A stretch of 5,582 nucleotides of DNA from Bacillota bacterium. Lineage in GTDB: Bacteria > Bacillota_E > Sulfobacillia > Sulfobacillales > Sulfobacillaceae. Below, one piece after another: positions 1 through 5,582 of the stretch (positions within the stretch are counted from its first letter, which is position 1; each line of letters begins with the position of its first letter). The notes below the pieces were generated by a model that had not been told where the DNA came from, made no database searches, and saw only the letters and a list, made by a program, of their open reading frames with translations. Both the position numbers and the translations under genes were made by a program. Location: assembly GCA_021802375.1 (NCBI GenBank), contig JAKAAL010000344.1, forward strand, positions 1 to 5,582, given 5' to 3'.

Positions 1-276
1 ATGGGAGGCAATCATGACCCGCTTTCTTCCGTGGCGGTCAATAAGAAATCCAGCCGGGATCACGCCCAAGACAATCCCCACGGTCGAGGCAATAGCCAAG
101 AGGCCGGTCTCCTGAGCCGTCAGTTGCCAGACGTGATGTAACGGGACCAGAGCGGCTCCCATAATCCCAATATCGTAAGCTTCAATGAGCCAGGCCATAG
201 CGGCCAAGCCCAACCACATCCAATGTTGGGGTGATAGGCTCCTCTCGTCGAATGACTGATTGATTACGGTCCCCAC
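1..276 (-). CDS. MFS transporter, N-terminal part (truncated by window edge)
   Basis: This is the first 92 codons of a secondary membrane transporter of the major facilitator superfamily; the rest lies beyond the left edge. A hydrophilic N-terminus of about 19 residues is followed by membrane segment 1 (about residues 20-44), which carries the acidic EAYDIG stretch (32-37) typical of MFS porters in the sugar/aromatic acid groups. Membrane segment 2 (about 56-79) runs into the MFS motif A loop, with G76, D80, R81, G83, R84, K85 and R86 visible. The GTG start at 276-274 is chosen because a full SD lies 7 bases upstream; an internal ATG (codon 20) would remove the N-terminal tail and has no such site. 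It is transcribed divergently from the HelD-like gene. The substrate cannot be told from this fragment; proton-coupled uptake or drug efflux are both possible. The MFS assignment is firm, the subfamily is not. Confidence 0.85.
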   Translation of the reverse strand, partial: MGTVINQSFDERSLSPQHWMWLGLAAMAWLIEAYDIGIMGAALVPLHHVWQLTAQETGLLAIASTVGIVLGVIPAGFLIDRHGRKRVMIASH

Positions 277-283
277 TATCGGT

Positions 284-291
284 ACCTCCTT
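284..291 (-). promoter_or_regulatory. Ribosome binding site deciding the GTG start of the MFS gene
   Basis: Read on the minus strand this is AAGGAGGT, a near-complete match to the anti-SD of 16S rRNA. The spacing to the GTG at 276 is 7 bases, which makes that GTG the probable start. Confidence 0.8.
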
Positions 292-327
292 ATGTCGATG
301 CTTCCTTCTATGGGACAAACGGATGAC

Positions 328-350
328 AGGGGTGAGTGGTAATCACCCCT
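328..350. repeat. Perfect 8-bp inverted repeat in the MFS gene leader
   Basis: AGGGGTGA at 328-335 and TCACCCCT at 343-350 are perfect complements around a 7-base spacer. The element lies about 50 bases upstream of the MFS start. It could be an operator for a dimeric regulator or a stem-loop in the leader RNA. There is no T-tract after it on the minus strand, so an intrinsic terminator is unlikely. No family of operator or riboswitch was recognised. Confidence 0.55.
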
Positions 351-371
351 CAAAAATGATTTGGTGCGGGC

Positions 372-424
372 GGCAAGTCTGACTAGCCCCGGCCTGGAAA
401 CGCCAGGCACTAGCTTGGCAAGTC
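372..424. repeat. Mirrored repeat and dyad upstream of the HelD-like gene
   Basis: A perfect 6-bp dyad (GCCTGG at 392-397, CCAGGC at 403-408, 5-base loop) is flanked by two words in mirrored order. These are GGCAAGTC (372-379) then ACTAGC (382-387) on the left, and ACTAGC (409-414) then GGCAAGTC (417-424) on the right. Because CTAG is self-complementary and CAAG/CTTG can pair (374-377 with 414-417), the whole block can fold into an extended imperfect hairpin. Its right end overlaps the -35 box of the HelD-like gene promoter, so a role as a regulator-binding site is plausible. It may also lie in the leader RNA of the divergent transporter gene. The symmetry is seen directly; the role is inferred. 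Confidence 0.5.
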
Positions 425-443
425 CATACGGGTCTGGTAATAT
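415..443 (+). promoter_or_regulatory. Sigma-A type promoter for the HelD-like gene
   Basis: TTGGCA at 415-420 is a 5/6 match to the -35 box. A 17-base spacer leads to TAATAT at 438-443, preceded by TGG, which gives an extended -10 motif. Transcription should begin near 450. That leaves a leader of about 30 bases before the GTG at 482, with the SD inside it, but only about 11 bases before the ATG at 461. Confidence 0.65.
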
Positions 444-464
444 ATATCCCTTCGACCAAAATGC

Positions 465-471
465 AAGGAGG
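465..471 (+). promoter_or_regulatory. Ribosome binding site that shifts the HelD-like start to GTG 482
   Basis: AAGGAGG lies downstream of the first in-frame ATG (461) and 10 bases upstream of an in-frame GTG (482). The ATG at 474 is closer but out of frame. The bases before the ATG at 461 contain no SD, so GTG 482 is the better start. Confidence 0.7.
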
Positions 472-481
472 CCATGGTGTC

Positions 482-2341
482 GTGTCGGATCCTTCGGAAG
501 ATTCTTTGAGCGAGCAAAATATTTTTGAGGCTTGGATCGCATGGGCTGAAAAGGAGTTGCCGGATCGGCGAGAACGGGCCGATCGAGCTTACAAACGAGC
601 GGTGCAGGCACGTAAAGACGAAGTGCTGTGGCAACATGCGGAGATCATGGAGCGGGGCCATCAGCAGTTGCAGGACATGTGGGGTCGGCGGGATCCTTAT
701 TTTGCGCGGGTCCGGGGTCAGATGCAGGATGGGGACGGCGAGGTGTTTGATGTGGATTTGCGGGTCCATCGCTATCATCGATCGGAAGTCTTTCCGTTGG
801 CCAAACACAAAGAGATGCTAGATATCAGCCACTTGGCGCCGTTAGCCGATTTAGTACGGAACCCGGCCCAAAAAGACTTGGCGATTACGGTTCGCGATAA
901 GGATTTTTATCAATGGCCTGAGGCCCGCAACGTATCTAAAGTACAGGTCCTACAGTGCATCGTCGAAGATATCGAACTCGAAGACAATCGCGTGGTGCGC
1001 ATGGCCCCCCGTTACGGGGCAATTTTTGAGGATCGGGTTCGACGCCGCCTGCAACAATCCGCCGAACCCGCACTCGATGTCTTGGCTGATGTGTTGGATC
1101 GCGAACAAAACACCATTATTAACCACCGGGACCCCAACCTTCACCTGATCATTTTGGATGGGCCGGCGGGTACCGGTAAAACCGTCGTGGCGGCCCATCG
1201 GATCGCGGTGGCCGCCTCGCCGGACAGTCCCGGTATCTATCTCACCCCTACTCCAACCTTGCGAGATTATGTGAAACCCGTGTTGCCGAGGCTGGGACTG
1301 GAACGAAAACGCGCGCAAGCGCTAAGCTTGGCCGACCTGGCCACCATGATGTGGCCGGACTTTCCTTGGGCTACCGGACTCCATGCCCTAGTCCCCGATT
1401 CACCGTGGGATAAAGAGGCTTGGAGCCGGGTTTTTGCCGTGCACCGTAAGGGGTCATCATCGCGTGAGTGGATCGCCACCTATCGCCAGGCGGCTCAAGA
1501 CCTTGGCTATATGCCGGATACCCTATTTGGGGTTAGGGATGTGGCACCCTTATTGTGGCTCGGGGCTTGGGCGCGGCGAACGCGGCCGCAACCGGAACCA
1601 GAGTGGGTGATTATCGATGAGGCCCAGGCCATTCCTGGATTGGCTTATGCAGCACTGGCGGAATGGCTCGGGCCTTCAGTGTCATGGATTCTGGCAGGAG
1701 ATCTCATGCAACAGGGTAGTCAGCACGAGGTCGGGGAATGGGATGGGATTACGAAGCATTTAAAGATTGCACCCCACCAGGTATCTCACTTGTGGCTCCG
1801 TTTTAGCTACCGTATTCCACCCAAAATTCATGCGGCAGCCGAACGGTTACGACTCGCAGTCCGACCCGATGCACGCGGCAGCGAAAGTGTTGCCTGGCAT
1901 TCCCAGGCTGGAGAGATTACGGTTAGTCTCGTATCCCAAGAGGAGTACGGCCAGCGTGTCACATCGGTGTTAAGGACGTGGGATCAAAAGGGTATCGTGG
2001 CGACCGCGGTTTTGGTGCCGCATCTAGACCGTATCGCGGTGTGGGCCCGTCTCCTTGGCGACCTCGGCTTCTCGCCCCAAGTGTTAACCGGTACCGAGGG
2101 GTATCGAGGAGGCCTTGCTCTGACCACGTTAGACGCCGTTCGCGGCCTAGAATTTGATGGGGTCCTCCTCGTGGAAGTAGACGCATCCGCGTATAGCAAC
2201 ACGACATCCGCTGCCCAGAACCTCTATACCTCGATAACCCGGGCTCGCCGCGCGGTGCATTTGTTCGCCGAGGCACCTCCGGCCGGAGAGCCATCACCTT
2301 GGCTGGCGGTCATTCAAGACGCTCCCCACACTAAGAAATGA
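482..2341 (+). CDS. HelD/HelR-like superfamily 1 ATPase (UvrD/Rep-type), compact form
   Basis: This 619-residue cytoplasmic protein has the SF1 helicase motif set. Numbering from the GTG at 482: a Q-motif glutamine near Q209, Walker A GPAGTGKT (227-234) followed by an AAHR stretch as in HelD proteins, Walker B DEAQ (379-382), motif III GDLMQQ (406-411), SYR (442-444), RGLEFD (554-559) and TRARR (586-590). The N-terminus is charged and helical (about 8-66), then DPYFARV (71-77) matches the HelD pattern of a coiled-coil followed by PYFGR. Known HelD proteins bind RNA polymerase, push arms into its channels and use ATP to free stalled or drug-bound enzyme; here that role is inferred. Classical HelD has about 750 residues. 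This one has a shorter helical arm and only about 145 residues between Walker A and B, so the polymerase-contacting arm appears reduced. It could instead be another UvrD-like nucleic acid ATPase. An upstream in-frame ATG at 461 would add 7 residues but lacks an SD. The 3' end overlaps the convergent reductase gene by 11 bp. Confidence 0.8.
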   Translation: MSDPSEDSLSEQNIFEAWIAWAEKELPDRRERADRAYKRAVQARKDEVLWQHAEIMERGHQQLQDMWGRRDPYFARVRGQMQDGDGEVFDVDLRVHRYHRSEVFPLAKHKEMLDISHLAPLADLVRNPAQKDLAITVRDKDFYQWPEARNVSKVQVLQCIVEDIELEDNRVVRMAPRYGAIFEDRVRRRLQQSAEPALDVLADVLDREQNTIINHRDPNLHLIILDGPAGTGKTVVAAHRIAVAASPDSPGIYLTPTPTLRDYVKPVLPRLGLERKRAQALSLADLATMMWPDFPWATGLHALVPDSPWDKEAWSRVFAVHRKGSSSREWIATYRQAAQDLGYMPDTLFGVRDVAPLLWLGAWARRTRPQPEPEWVIIDEAQAIPGLAYAALAEWLGPSVSWILAGDLMQQGSQHEVGEWDGITKHLKIAPHQVSHLWLRFSYRIPPKIHAAAERLRLAVRPDARGSESVAWHSQAGEITVSLVSQEEYGQRVTSVLRTWDQKGIVATAVLVPHLDRIAVWARLLGDLGFSPQVLTGTEGYRGGLALTTLDAVRGLEFDGVLLVEVDASAYSNTTSAAQNLYTSITRARRAVHLFAEAPPAGEPSPWLAVIQDAPHTKK

Positions 2342-3077
2342 GCCCCTTACCTCCGTCGACCAGGAGCGTTTGCCCGGTGACGAAGCGGGATTGGCTGGAG
2401 AGGAAGAAGGCCACCACGGGGGCGATGTCATCGGCCTCACCCCAACGTCCTAACGGGGTCTCGCTCACCACCTGTCCGGAAAACTCTTCATCTTCCCAGC
2501 CCCCTTGGTTCATATCGGTCCGGATGAATCCGGGGGCGACGGCATTAACCCGGATCCGGGGAGCCAGTTCAATAGCCAAAGAACGTGTGAGATGCATGAG
2601 ACCGGCCTTACTGGCTTGGTAGGGATGAGCGCCACGGCTTGAGGAAATAGCTAGGATCGACGCAATATTCACGATGGACGCATTGGGGGACCGCTCTAGC
2701 CAAGGCAAAAGGCCTTGGATCAAGAAAAAGGGGGCGCTAAGATTGGTCGTCATCAGGGAGTGCCAATCCCTCACGGTGGTTTCTTTGAGGTCGAATCCTT
2801 GGTAAATCCCGGCGTTATTAACCAAGCCGTCGATCTGGGTCACACCTGGGATATGAGCTATCTCGTCGATCAGCCGGGCGGGGCCTTCGAGCGTGGACAA
2901 ATCAGCCTCCAGCAAGGTGGCTTGTGCACCGTGGCTGGTAACGAAGTTGGCTGTCGACTCGGCTTCCTGGCGATTATGGCCGTAATGGAGCAAAAGATGG
3001 GCATCGCGGTCGCCCAGATACTTGGCAATCGCTCGCCCAATGCCGCGAGAAGCCCCAGTAATGAGAACGGTGGGCAT
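2331..3077 (-). CDS. Short-chain dehydrogenase/reductase, FabG-like (classical SDR)
   Basis: This 248-residue soluble oxidoreductase has a Rossmann fold, and its length is normal for classical SDRs. Visible motifs are the nucleotide-binding TGASRGIG (7-14), NNAG (87-90), and the catalytic tetrad N112, S140, Y153 and K157 in the YQASK context. The VAPGFIRTDM stretch (179-189 region) and the C-terminal VTGQTLLVDGG (233-243) are also typical. R11 and the HYGHNR segment after the second strand suggest NADPH rather than NADH. The closest familiar family is 3-oxoacyl-ACP reductase (FabG), but many SDRs with other ketone or alcohol substrates look the same. No fatty acid synthesis genes are nearby, so the substrate is unknown. 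The start is ATG at 3077-3075, with AAAGGAG (3094-3088) 10 bases upstream. The gene is divergent from the MarR operon and convergent with the HelD-like gene. Confidence 0.9.
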   Translation of the reverse strand: MPTVLITGASRGIGRAIAKYLGDRDAHLLLHYGHNRQEAESTANFVTSHGAQATLLEADLSTLEGPARLIDEIAHIPGVTQIDGLVNNAGIYQGFDLKETTVRDWHSLMTTNLSAPFFLIQGLLPWLERSPNASIVNIASILAISSSRGAHPYQASKAGLMHLTRSLAIELAPRIRVNAVAPGFIRTDMNQGGWEDEEFSGQVVSETPLGRWGEADDIAPVVAFFLSSQSRFVTGQTLLVDGGKGLIS

Positions 3078-3133
3078 TTAGTCTCGACTCCTTTCGTGTT
3101 AGGGAGGTGCGTTTTAATCCAGACATTAAGCCC

Positions 3134-3162
3134 AGTATAACCGTTCGGTAGCGCGGATCGCA
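3134..3162 (-). promoter_or_regulatory. Possible promoter of the SDR gene
   Basis: On the minus strand TATACT (3139-3134) is a 5/6 match to a -10 box and would give a leader of about 50 bases. The hexamer 17 bases upstream (3162-3157) is a poor -35 box and no extended -10 is seen, so only the -10 is persuasive. A regulator such as MarR may compensate or interfere here. The short palindrome ACCG-TT-CGGT (3140-3149) lies in the spacer. Confidence 0.3.
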
Positions 3163-3191
3163 TTGACAAGCATCGGAGATAAAAATATTAT
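3163..3191 (+). promoter_or_regulatory. Consensus sigma-A promoter of the marR-ABC operon
   Basis: TTGACA at 3163-3168 is a perfect -35 box, followed by exactly 17 bases and TATTAT at 3186-3191 (5/6 of the -10 consensus). Transcription should start near 3198. A promoter this strong in front of a MarR gene fits autorepression. Candidate operator symmetry is modest: TTG-A-CAA covers the -35 box, and ATAT at 3185-3188 and 3194-3197 bracket the -10. No operator is proven. Confidence 0.75.
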
Positions 3192-3217
3192 GTATATGCG
3201 AAGGGTTGGTGAATACG

Positions 3218-3688
3218 ATGAAATATCTTTCGGCGCAGGAGGCGGCGGACAAGATTGCATCTTTCGGCGGGCTTTTGCGCATGACCATGGAAAGGCGACC
3301 AAGACGCCCTGAAGGGGGTATGACACGACTCCAAGCGTTTTTGTTGCACATCGTGGCCGATCACGAAAGTATTGCCATGGCGGACTTGGCACAGTTGTTA
3401 GAGGTCGGTCGACCCACCGTAAGTCAGTTCGTGTCTTCCCTCGAATCTCGAGGATGGATGGAAAGGGGATTGGATCCTGAGGATCGTCGGCGGCATCTGG
3501 TGTACATTACCACCCTCGGGAAAACGGTGGCCGAGAAATCCCGGCGAGAACGGCAGCTCCGCATGGAGCGGGTTTTAGCACGTCTTACGGACGAAGAACG
3601 TGCTCAGTTAGTCTCGATTGCTGAGCACATTGCCGAAATTGTGTCATCGGATCCGGAACTACTAAGGAGGCCTTTCGATGTTGAATAA
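3218..3688 (+). CDS. MarR-family transcriptional regulator
   Basis: This 156-residue winged-helix DNA-binding protein probably works as a dimer. The N- and C-terminal helices (about 5-25 and 103-142) would form the dimer interface. The helix-turn-helix spans about 52-81 with recognition helix EVGRPTVSQFVSSLESRG (62-79), and the wing carries the MarR hallmark DPEDRRRHLVYIT (86-98). Such proteins usually repress their own operon and let go when a phenolic, drug or oxidant ligand binds. The ATG at 3218 is preferred: transcription should begin near 3198, and GGTGA (3208-3212) is a weak SD 5 bases upstream. In-frame TTG 3206 and GTG 3209 would leave only about 8-11 leader bases. The gene overlaps the ABC ATPase gene by 11 bases, so the three genes form one transcription unit and the likely target is the exporter. 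No cysteine is present, which argues against an OhrR-type thiol sensor. Confidence 0.9.
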   Translation: MKYLSAQEAADKIASFGGLLRMTMERRPRRPEGGMTRLQAFLLHIVADHESIAMADLAQLLEVGRPTVSQFVSSLESRGWMERGLDPEDRRRHLVYITTLGKTVAEKSRRERQLRMERVLARLTDEERAQLVSIAEHIAEIVSSDPELLRRPFDVE

Positions 3689-4424
3689 GGACGAGAGCGG
3701 AAAGATTATTGACGCTCGGGGCCTCATCCGGCAGCACGGCCAAGGACAAGCTGCGGTGAAGGCGATTAACGGGATTGATCTCACGGTGCAGGCCGGTGAA
3801 ATGGTGGCGCTAATGGGGCCGTCGGGGAGCGGCAAATCTACTTTGATGCAGATTTTAGGCTTATTAGACCGGACAAGCCAAGGATCCTACCACCTTGCGG
3901 GCAAGGACGTGAGTCGACTCGGCAAAAGTGAAGCGGCGCAACTGCGGGGCCGTCGGATCGGGTTTGTATTTCAAGGGATTCATCTGCTTCCTCGTTTGAG
4001 TGCCATTCGTAATGTGGAGTTGCCCATGGTGTACGCCCGATTTTCGGCGACCGAGCGTCGGCACCGTGCCGAGGAGAGTCTAAACCGCGTGGGACTCTTG
4101 GCGTTGGCGGGCCGGAGGCCAAACCAATTATCTGGGGGACAGGCACAACGGATTGCCATCGCCCGCGCCGTAGCGCCCGGACCCGATTTGCTCTTGGCAG
4201 ATGAACCGACGGGCGCTTTAGACCGAGCGTCAGGCCGTGATGTATTAGAGCTGTTTCAGCAACTGAATCGGGACTTAGGGTTGACTATTGTCATTGTGAC
4301 CCACGACCCTCTAGTAGGCCGCCACGCGAAGCGGATCGTGGAGCTGGAAGACGGGCGAATCATCGGTGACCGTCCTGTCGAGGATCGTATTTTGGCGGAG
4401 CACACACCGGAGGTGGGCGCATGA
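3678..4424 (+). CDS. ABC transporter ATPase, MacB/LolD type
   Basis: This 248-residue protein is the cytoplasmic ATP-hydrolysing subunit of a type VII (mechanotransmission) ABC system. All key motifs are intact: Walker [10 protein letters not shown] (47-55), Q-loop Q99, signature LSGGQ (151-155), Walker B LLLADEP (171-177) with catalytic E176, D-loop ALD (180-182) and switch histidine H209. The stretch around 99-116 ([17 protein letters not shown]) is characteristic of the MacB/LolD/FtsE-like group. The usual A-loop tyrosine aligns with H20 here, a small departure. The start is ATG 3678, with AAGGAGG at 3664-3670 seven bases upstream, inside the end of the marR gene. The stop overlaps the permease start in an ATGA junction, which implies translational coupling and equal subunit amounts. 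It probably powers export of a drug, peptide or lipid-like compound; the substrate is not evident. Confidence 0.95.
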   Translation: MLNKDESGKIIDARGLIRQHGQGQAAVKAINGIDLTVQAGEMVALMGPSGSGKSTLMQILGLLDRTSQGSYHLAGKDVSRLGKSEAAQLRGRRIGFVFQGIHLLPRLSAIRNVELPMVYARFSATERRHRAEESLNRVGLLALAGRRPNQLSGGQAQRIAIARAVAPGPDLLLADEPTGALDRASGRDVLELFQQLNRDLGLTIVIVTHDPLVGRHAKRIVELEDGRIIGDRPVEDRILAEHTPEVGA

Positions 4425-5582
4425 ATGCCTTTAGTATCGCTCTCGATTCGATTTGGAGTCACCGTTTACGCAGTGCGCTGACCGCGCTTGGTATCGTCAT
4501 TGGAGTATTTGCGGTGGTCACGTTAACCTCTTTGGGATCCGGCGTCAGTTCCTATGTGAGCGGCCAATTTAAAGTGTTCGGAGCCACCCTCGTCACGGTG
4601 TCTCCCGCCACTCCAGGCCATACCGGGAAACACGGACATCCTAGGTTTAGTCCCGTTGGCAACGTCCCTAGTACACTCACGATGGGGGACGTCCGAGCCA
4701 TAGCCGCACGCCACTCGCCATCCATTGCCCGGGTGGTGCCCATGGCCATCATCCCGGCCCCGATTGGCACCGCGCCCAACCAATCGGTCGGTCTGTCTGT
4801 GGTCGGGACCAACGCCTCGTATTTCCCGGCAGAGCAAATGAAATTTGCTAGAGGAGTCTTTAATGGCAGCGGCGCGGTTTTGGGGAGTAAGGCCGAAAAG
4901 GCCCTATTTGGCAAGCAAAAGCACGTCGTAGGGCGGACCGTCTATCTTGGGAAAACGGCTTTAGTGGTGAGCGGTATCCTGAAGGCTTCTACCGGAATCA
5001 CCAGTACTTCCAATAACATGGTGTTCATTCCGGTATCGACTGGACTCACCAGCGTGGGGCTCAAGACCATTTCAGAAATCATCGTCCAGGCCAAGAGCGA
5101 TCAATCGGTTAATCAGGCGGTGTCCGTGGTTACCCGGGTCATGAACCAACGCCACCCCATCCGCAATTTTGCGGTGACCAAGGACACGGCATTTCTGACC
5201 ACCATCAACAAGACGCTATCCACCATTACGACGTTTTTGAGTGGATTGGCTGCGATTTCGCTGTTGGTGGGCGGGATTGGCATTATGAACATTATGCTGG
5301 TCACGGTCACGGAACGTTTTCGAGAAATTGGGATTCGAAAGGCACTAGGTGCCAGAGATGGGGACATTCTGGTCCAATTTCTGGCGGAATCGGTGCTCCT
5401 GGCCCTCTTAGGGGGCGCGATTGGGGTGGGGCTCTCTGCTGTCGCGAGTCACCTGATCGGGAAACTGGCGGGATTCCCTGCTGGATTGACCGTGGGCTCG
5501 GTGGTCCTGGCCATCGGGTTTTCAGTCGGAGTGGGCATCGTGTTTGGGGTGTTGCCCGCATTAAGAGCATCGCGGTTGATGC
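4421..5582 (+). CDS. MacB/FtsX-type ABC permease (3' end cut by window edge)
   Basis: This is the membrane subunit partnering the preceding ATPase; 387 codons are present with no stop, and only a short tail seems missing. The order is a short cytoplasmic helix, membrane segment 1 (about 20-40), a large extracytoplasmic MacB core domain (about 41-262), then segments 2 (about 268-294), 3 (about 321-347) and 4 (about 357-380). The conserved FtsX-family loop TERFREIGIRKALGA (297-311) follows segment 2 and couples to the ATPase. The end PALRASRL matches the usual PA-RAARL close of the family. The core domain has the typical GAVLGSKAEKALFG (151-164) and VGRTVYLG (170-177) pattern. A loop after segment 1 carries three histidines (H67, H71, H73). 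GGAGGTG (4409-4415) is the SD and ATG overlaps the ATPase stop by 4 bases. No periplasmic adaptor (MacA-like) gene is visible in the window. Macrolide, peptide or lipid export are all possible. Confidence 0.93.
   Translation, partial: MNAFSIALDSIWSHRLRSALTALGIVIGVFAVVTLTSLGSGVSSYVSGQFKVFGATLVTVSPATPGHTGKHGHPRFSPVGNVPSTLTMGDVRAIAARHSPSIARVVPMAIIPAPIGTAPNQSVGLSVVGTNASYFPAEQMKFARGVFNGSGAVLGSKAEKALFGKQKHVVGRTVYLGKTALVVSGILKASTGITSTSNNMVFIPVSTGLTSVGLKTISEIIVQAKSDQSVNQAVSVVTRVMNQRHPIRNFAVTKDTAFLTTINKTLSTITTFLSGLAAISLLVGGIGIMNIMLVTVTERFREIGIRKALGARDGDILVQFLAESVLLALLGGAIGVGLSAVASHLIGKLAGFPAGLTVGSVVLAIGFSVGVGIVFGVLPALRASRLM

Noticed and set aside
277..460. A known riboswitch or T-box in the MFS leader
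   Set aside because: The stems are real, but I found no T-box GGTGG-type core, no ykkC, fluoride, SAM or cobalamin hallmark sequence, and no terminator stem with a T-tract.
461..481. ATG at 461 as the start of the HelD-like protein
   Set aside because: There is no SD upstream and the predicted transcript start is only about 11 bases away. A strong AAGGAGG lies downstream and serves the in-frame GTG at 482.
276..611. 111-codon minus-strand open frame across the intergenic region and the start of the HelD-like gene
   Set aside because: It has no SD, no recognisable domain, and its stop overlaps the SD-supported GTG of the MFS gene. The composition looks like non-coding translation.
950..2297. 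Several minus-strand open frames inside the HelD-like gene (for example 950-1318, 1959-2297)
   Set aside because: They are shadows of a well-supported gene on the plus strand with no independent start signals or motifs.
2715..3140. 141-codon plus-strand open frame opposite the SDR gene
   Set aside because: It is antisense to a clear SDR with intact motifs, has no SD or recognisable domain, and reads as a shadow frame.
3130..3150. Intrinsic terminator in the SDR-marR interval
   Set aside because: The ACCG-TT-CGGT dyad is only 4 bp per arm, has no T-tract, and lies between divergent genes where no terminator is needed.
3206..3217. TTG 3206 or GTG 3209 as the start of the MarR protein
   Set aside because: The promoter places the transcript start near 3198, leaving almost no leader for ribosome binding. 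ATG 3218 with GGTGA at 3208-3212 fits better.

Overview
The window looks like chromosomal DNA from a moderately GC-rich Gram-positive (Bacillota-type) bacterium. Shine-Dalgarno (SD) sequences are strong (AAGGAGG or close variants), promoters fit the sigma-A consensus, GTG starts occur and genes are tightly packed. Gene style and codon use remind me of Sulfobacillus-like acidophiles, but that genus guess is an impression, not a demonstrated assignment.

Layout, left to right. (1) Positions 1-276, minus strand: the first 92 codons of a major facilitator superfamily (MFS) transporter that runs off the left edge. (2) Positions 277-481: a divergent intergenic region with a clear extended -10 promoter for the rightward gene, a mirrored repeat/dyad overlapping its -35 box, and a perfect 8-bp inverted repeat in the transporter leader. 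(3) Positions 482-2341, plus strand: a compact superfamily 1 (UvrD/Rep-type) ATPase resembling the RNA polymerase-recycling factor HelD/HelR, but shorter than the classical proteins. (4) Positions 2331-3077, minus strand: a short-chain dehydrogenase/reductase (SDR, FabG-like) that overlaps the ATPase gene tail to tail by 11 bp. (5) Positions 3078-3217: a divergent promoter region. (6) Positions 3218-5582, plus strand: an overlapping three-gene operon encoding a MarR-family regulator, a MacB/LolD-type ABC ATPase and a MacB/FtsX-type permease. The permease lacks only its last residues at the right edge.

How the genes fit together. The right-hand operon is a self-contained regulator plus ABC efflux unit. 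The MarR protein probably represses its own consensus-quality promoter and releases it when a ligand binds, producing the ATPase and permease. The MarR promoter lies back to back with the probable SDR promoter, so the regulator could also control the reductase. On the left, the HelD-like ATPase and the MFS transporter share a divergent control region. A HelD-like factor, two transporters, a reductase and a MarR regulator together suggest a stress or drug response neighbourhood, but this is inference from context. I found no mobile element, CRISPR array, tRNA or rRNA. The most unusual items are the compact HelD-like protein and the structured region upstream of it.
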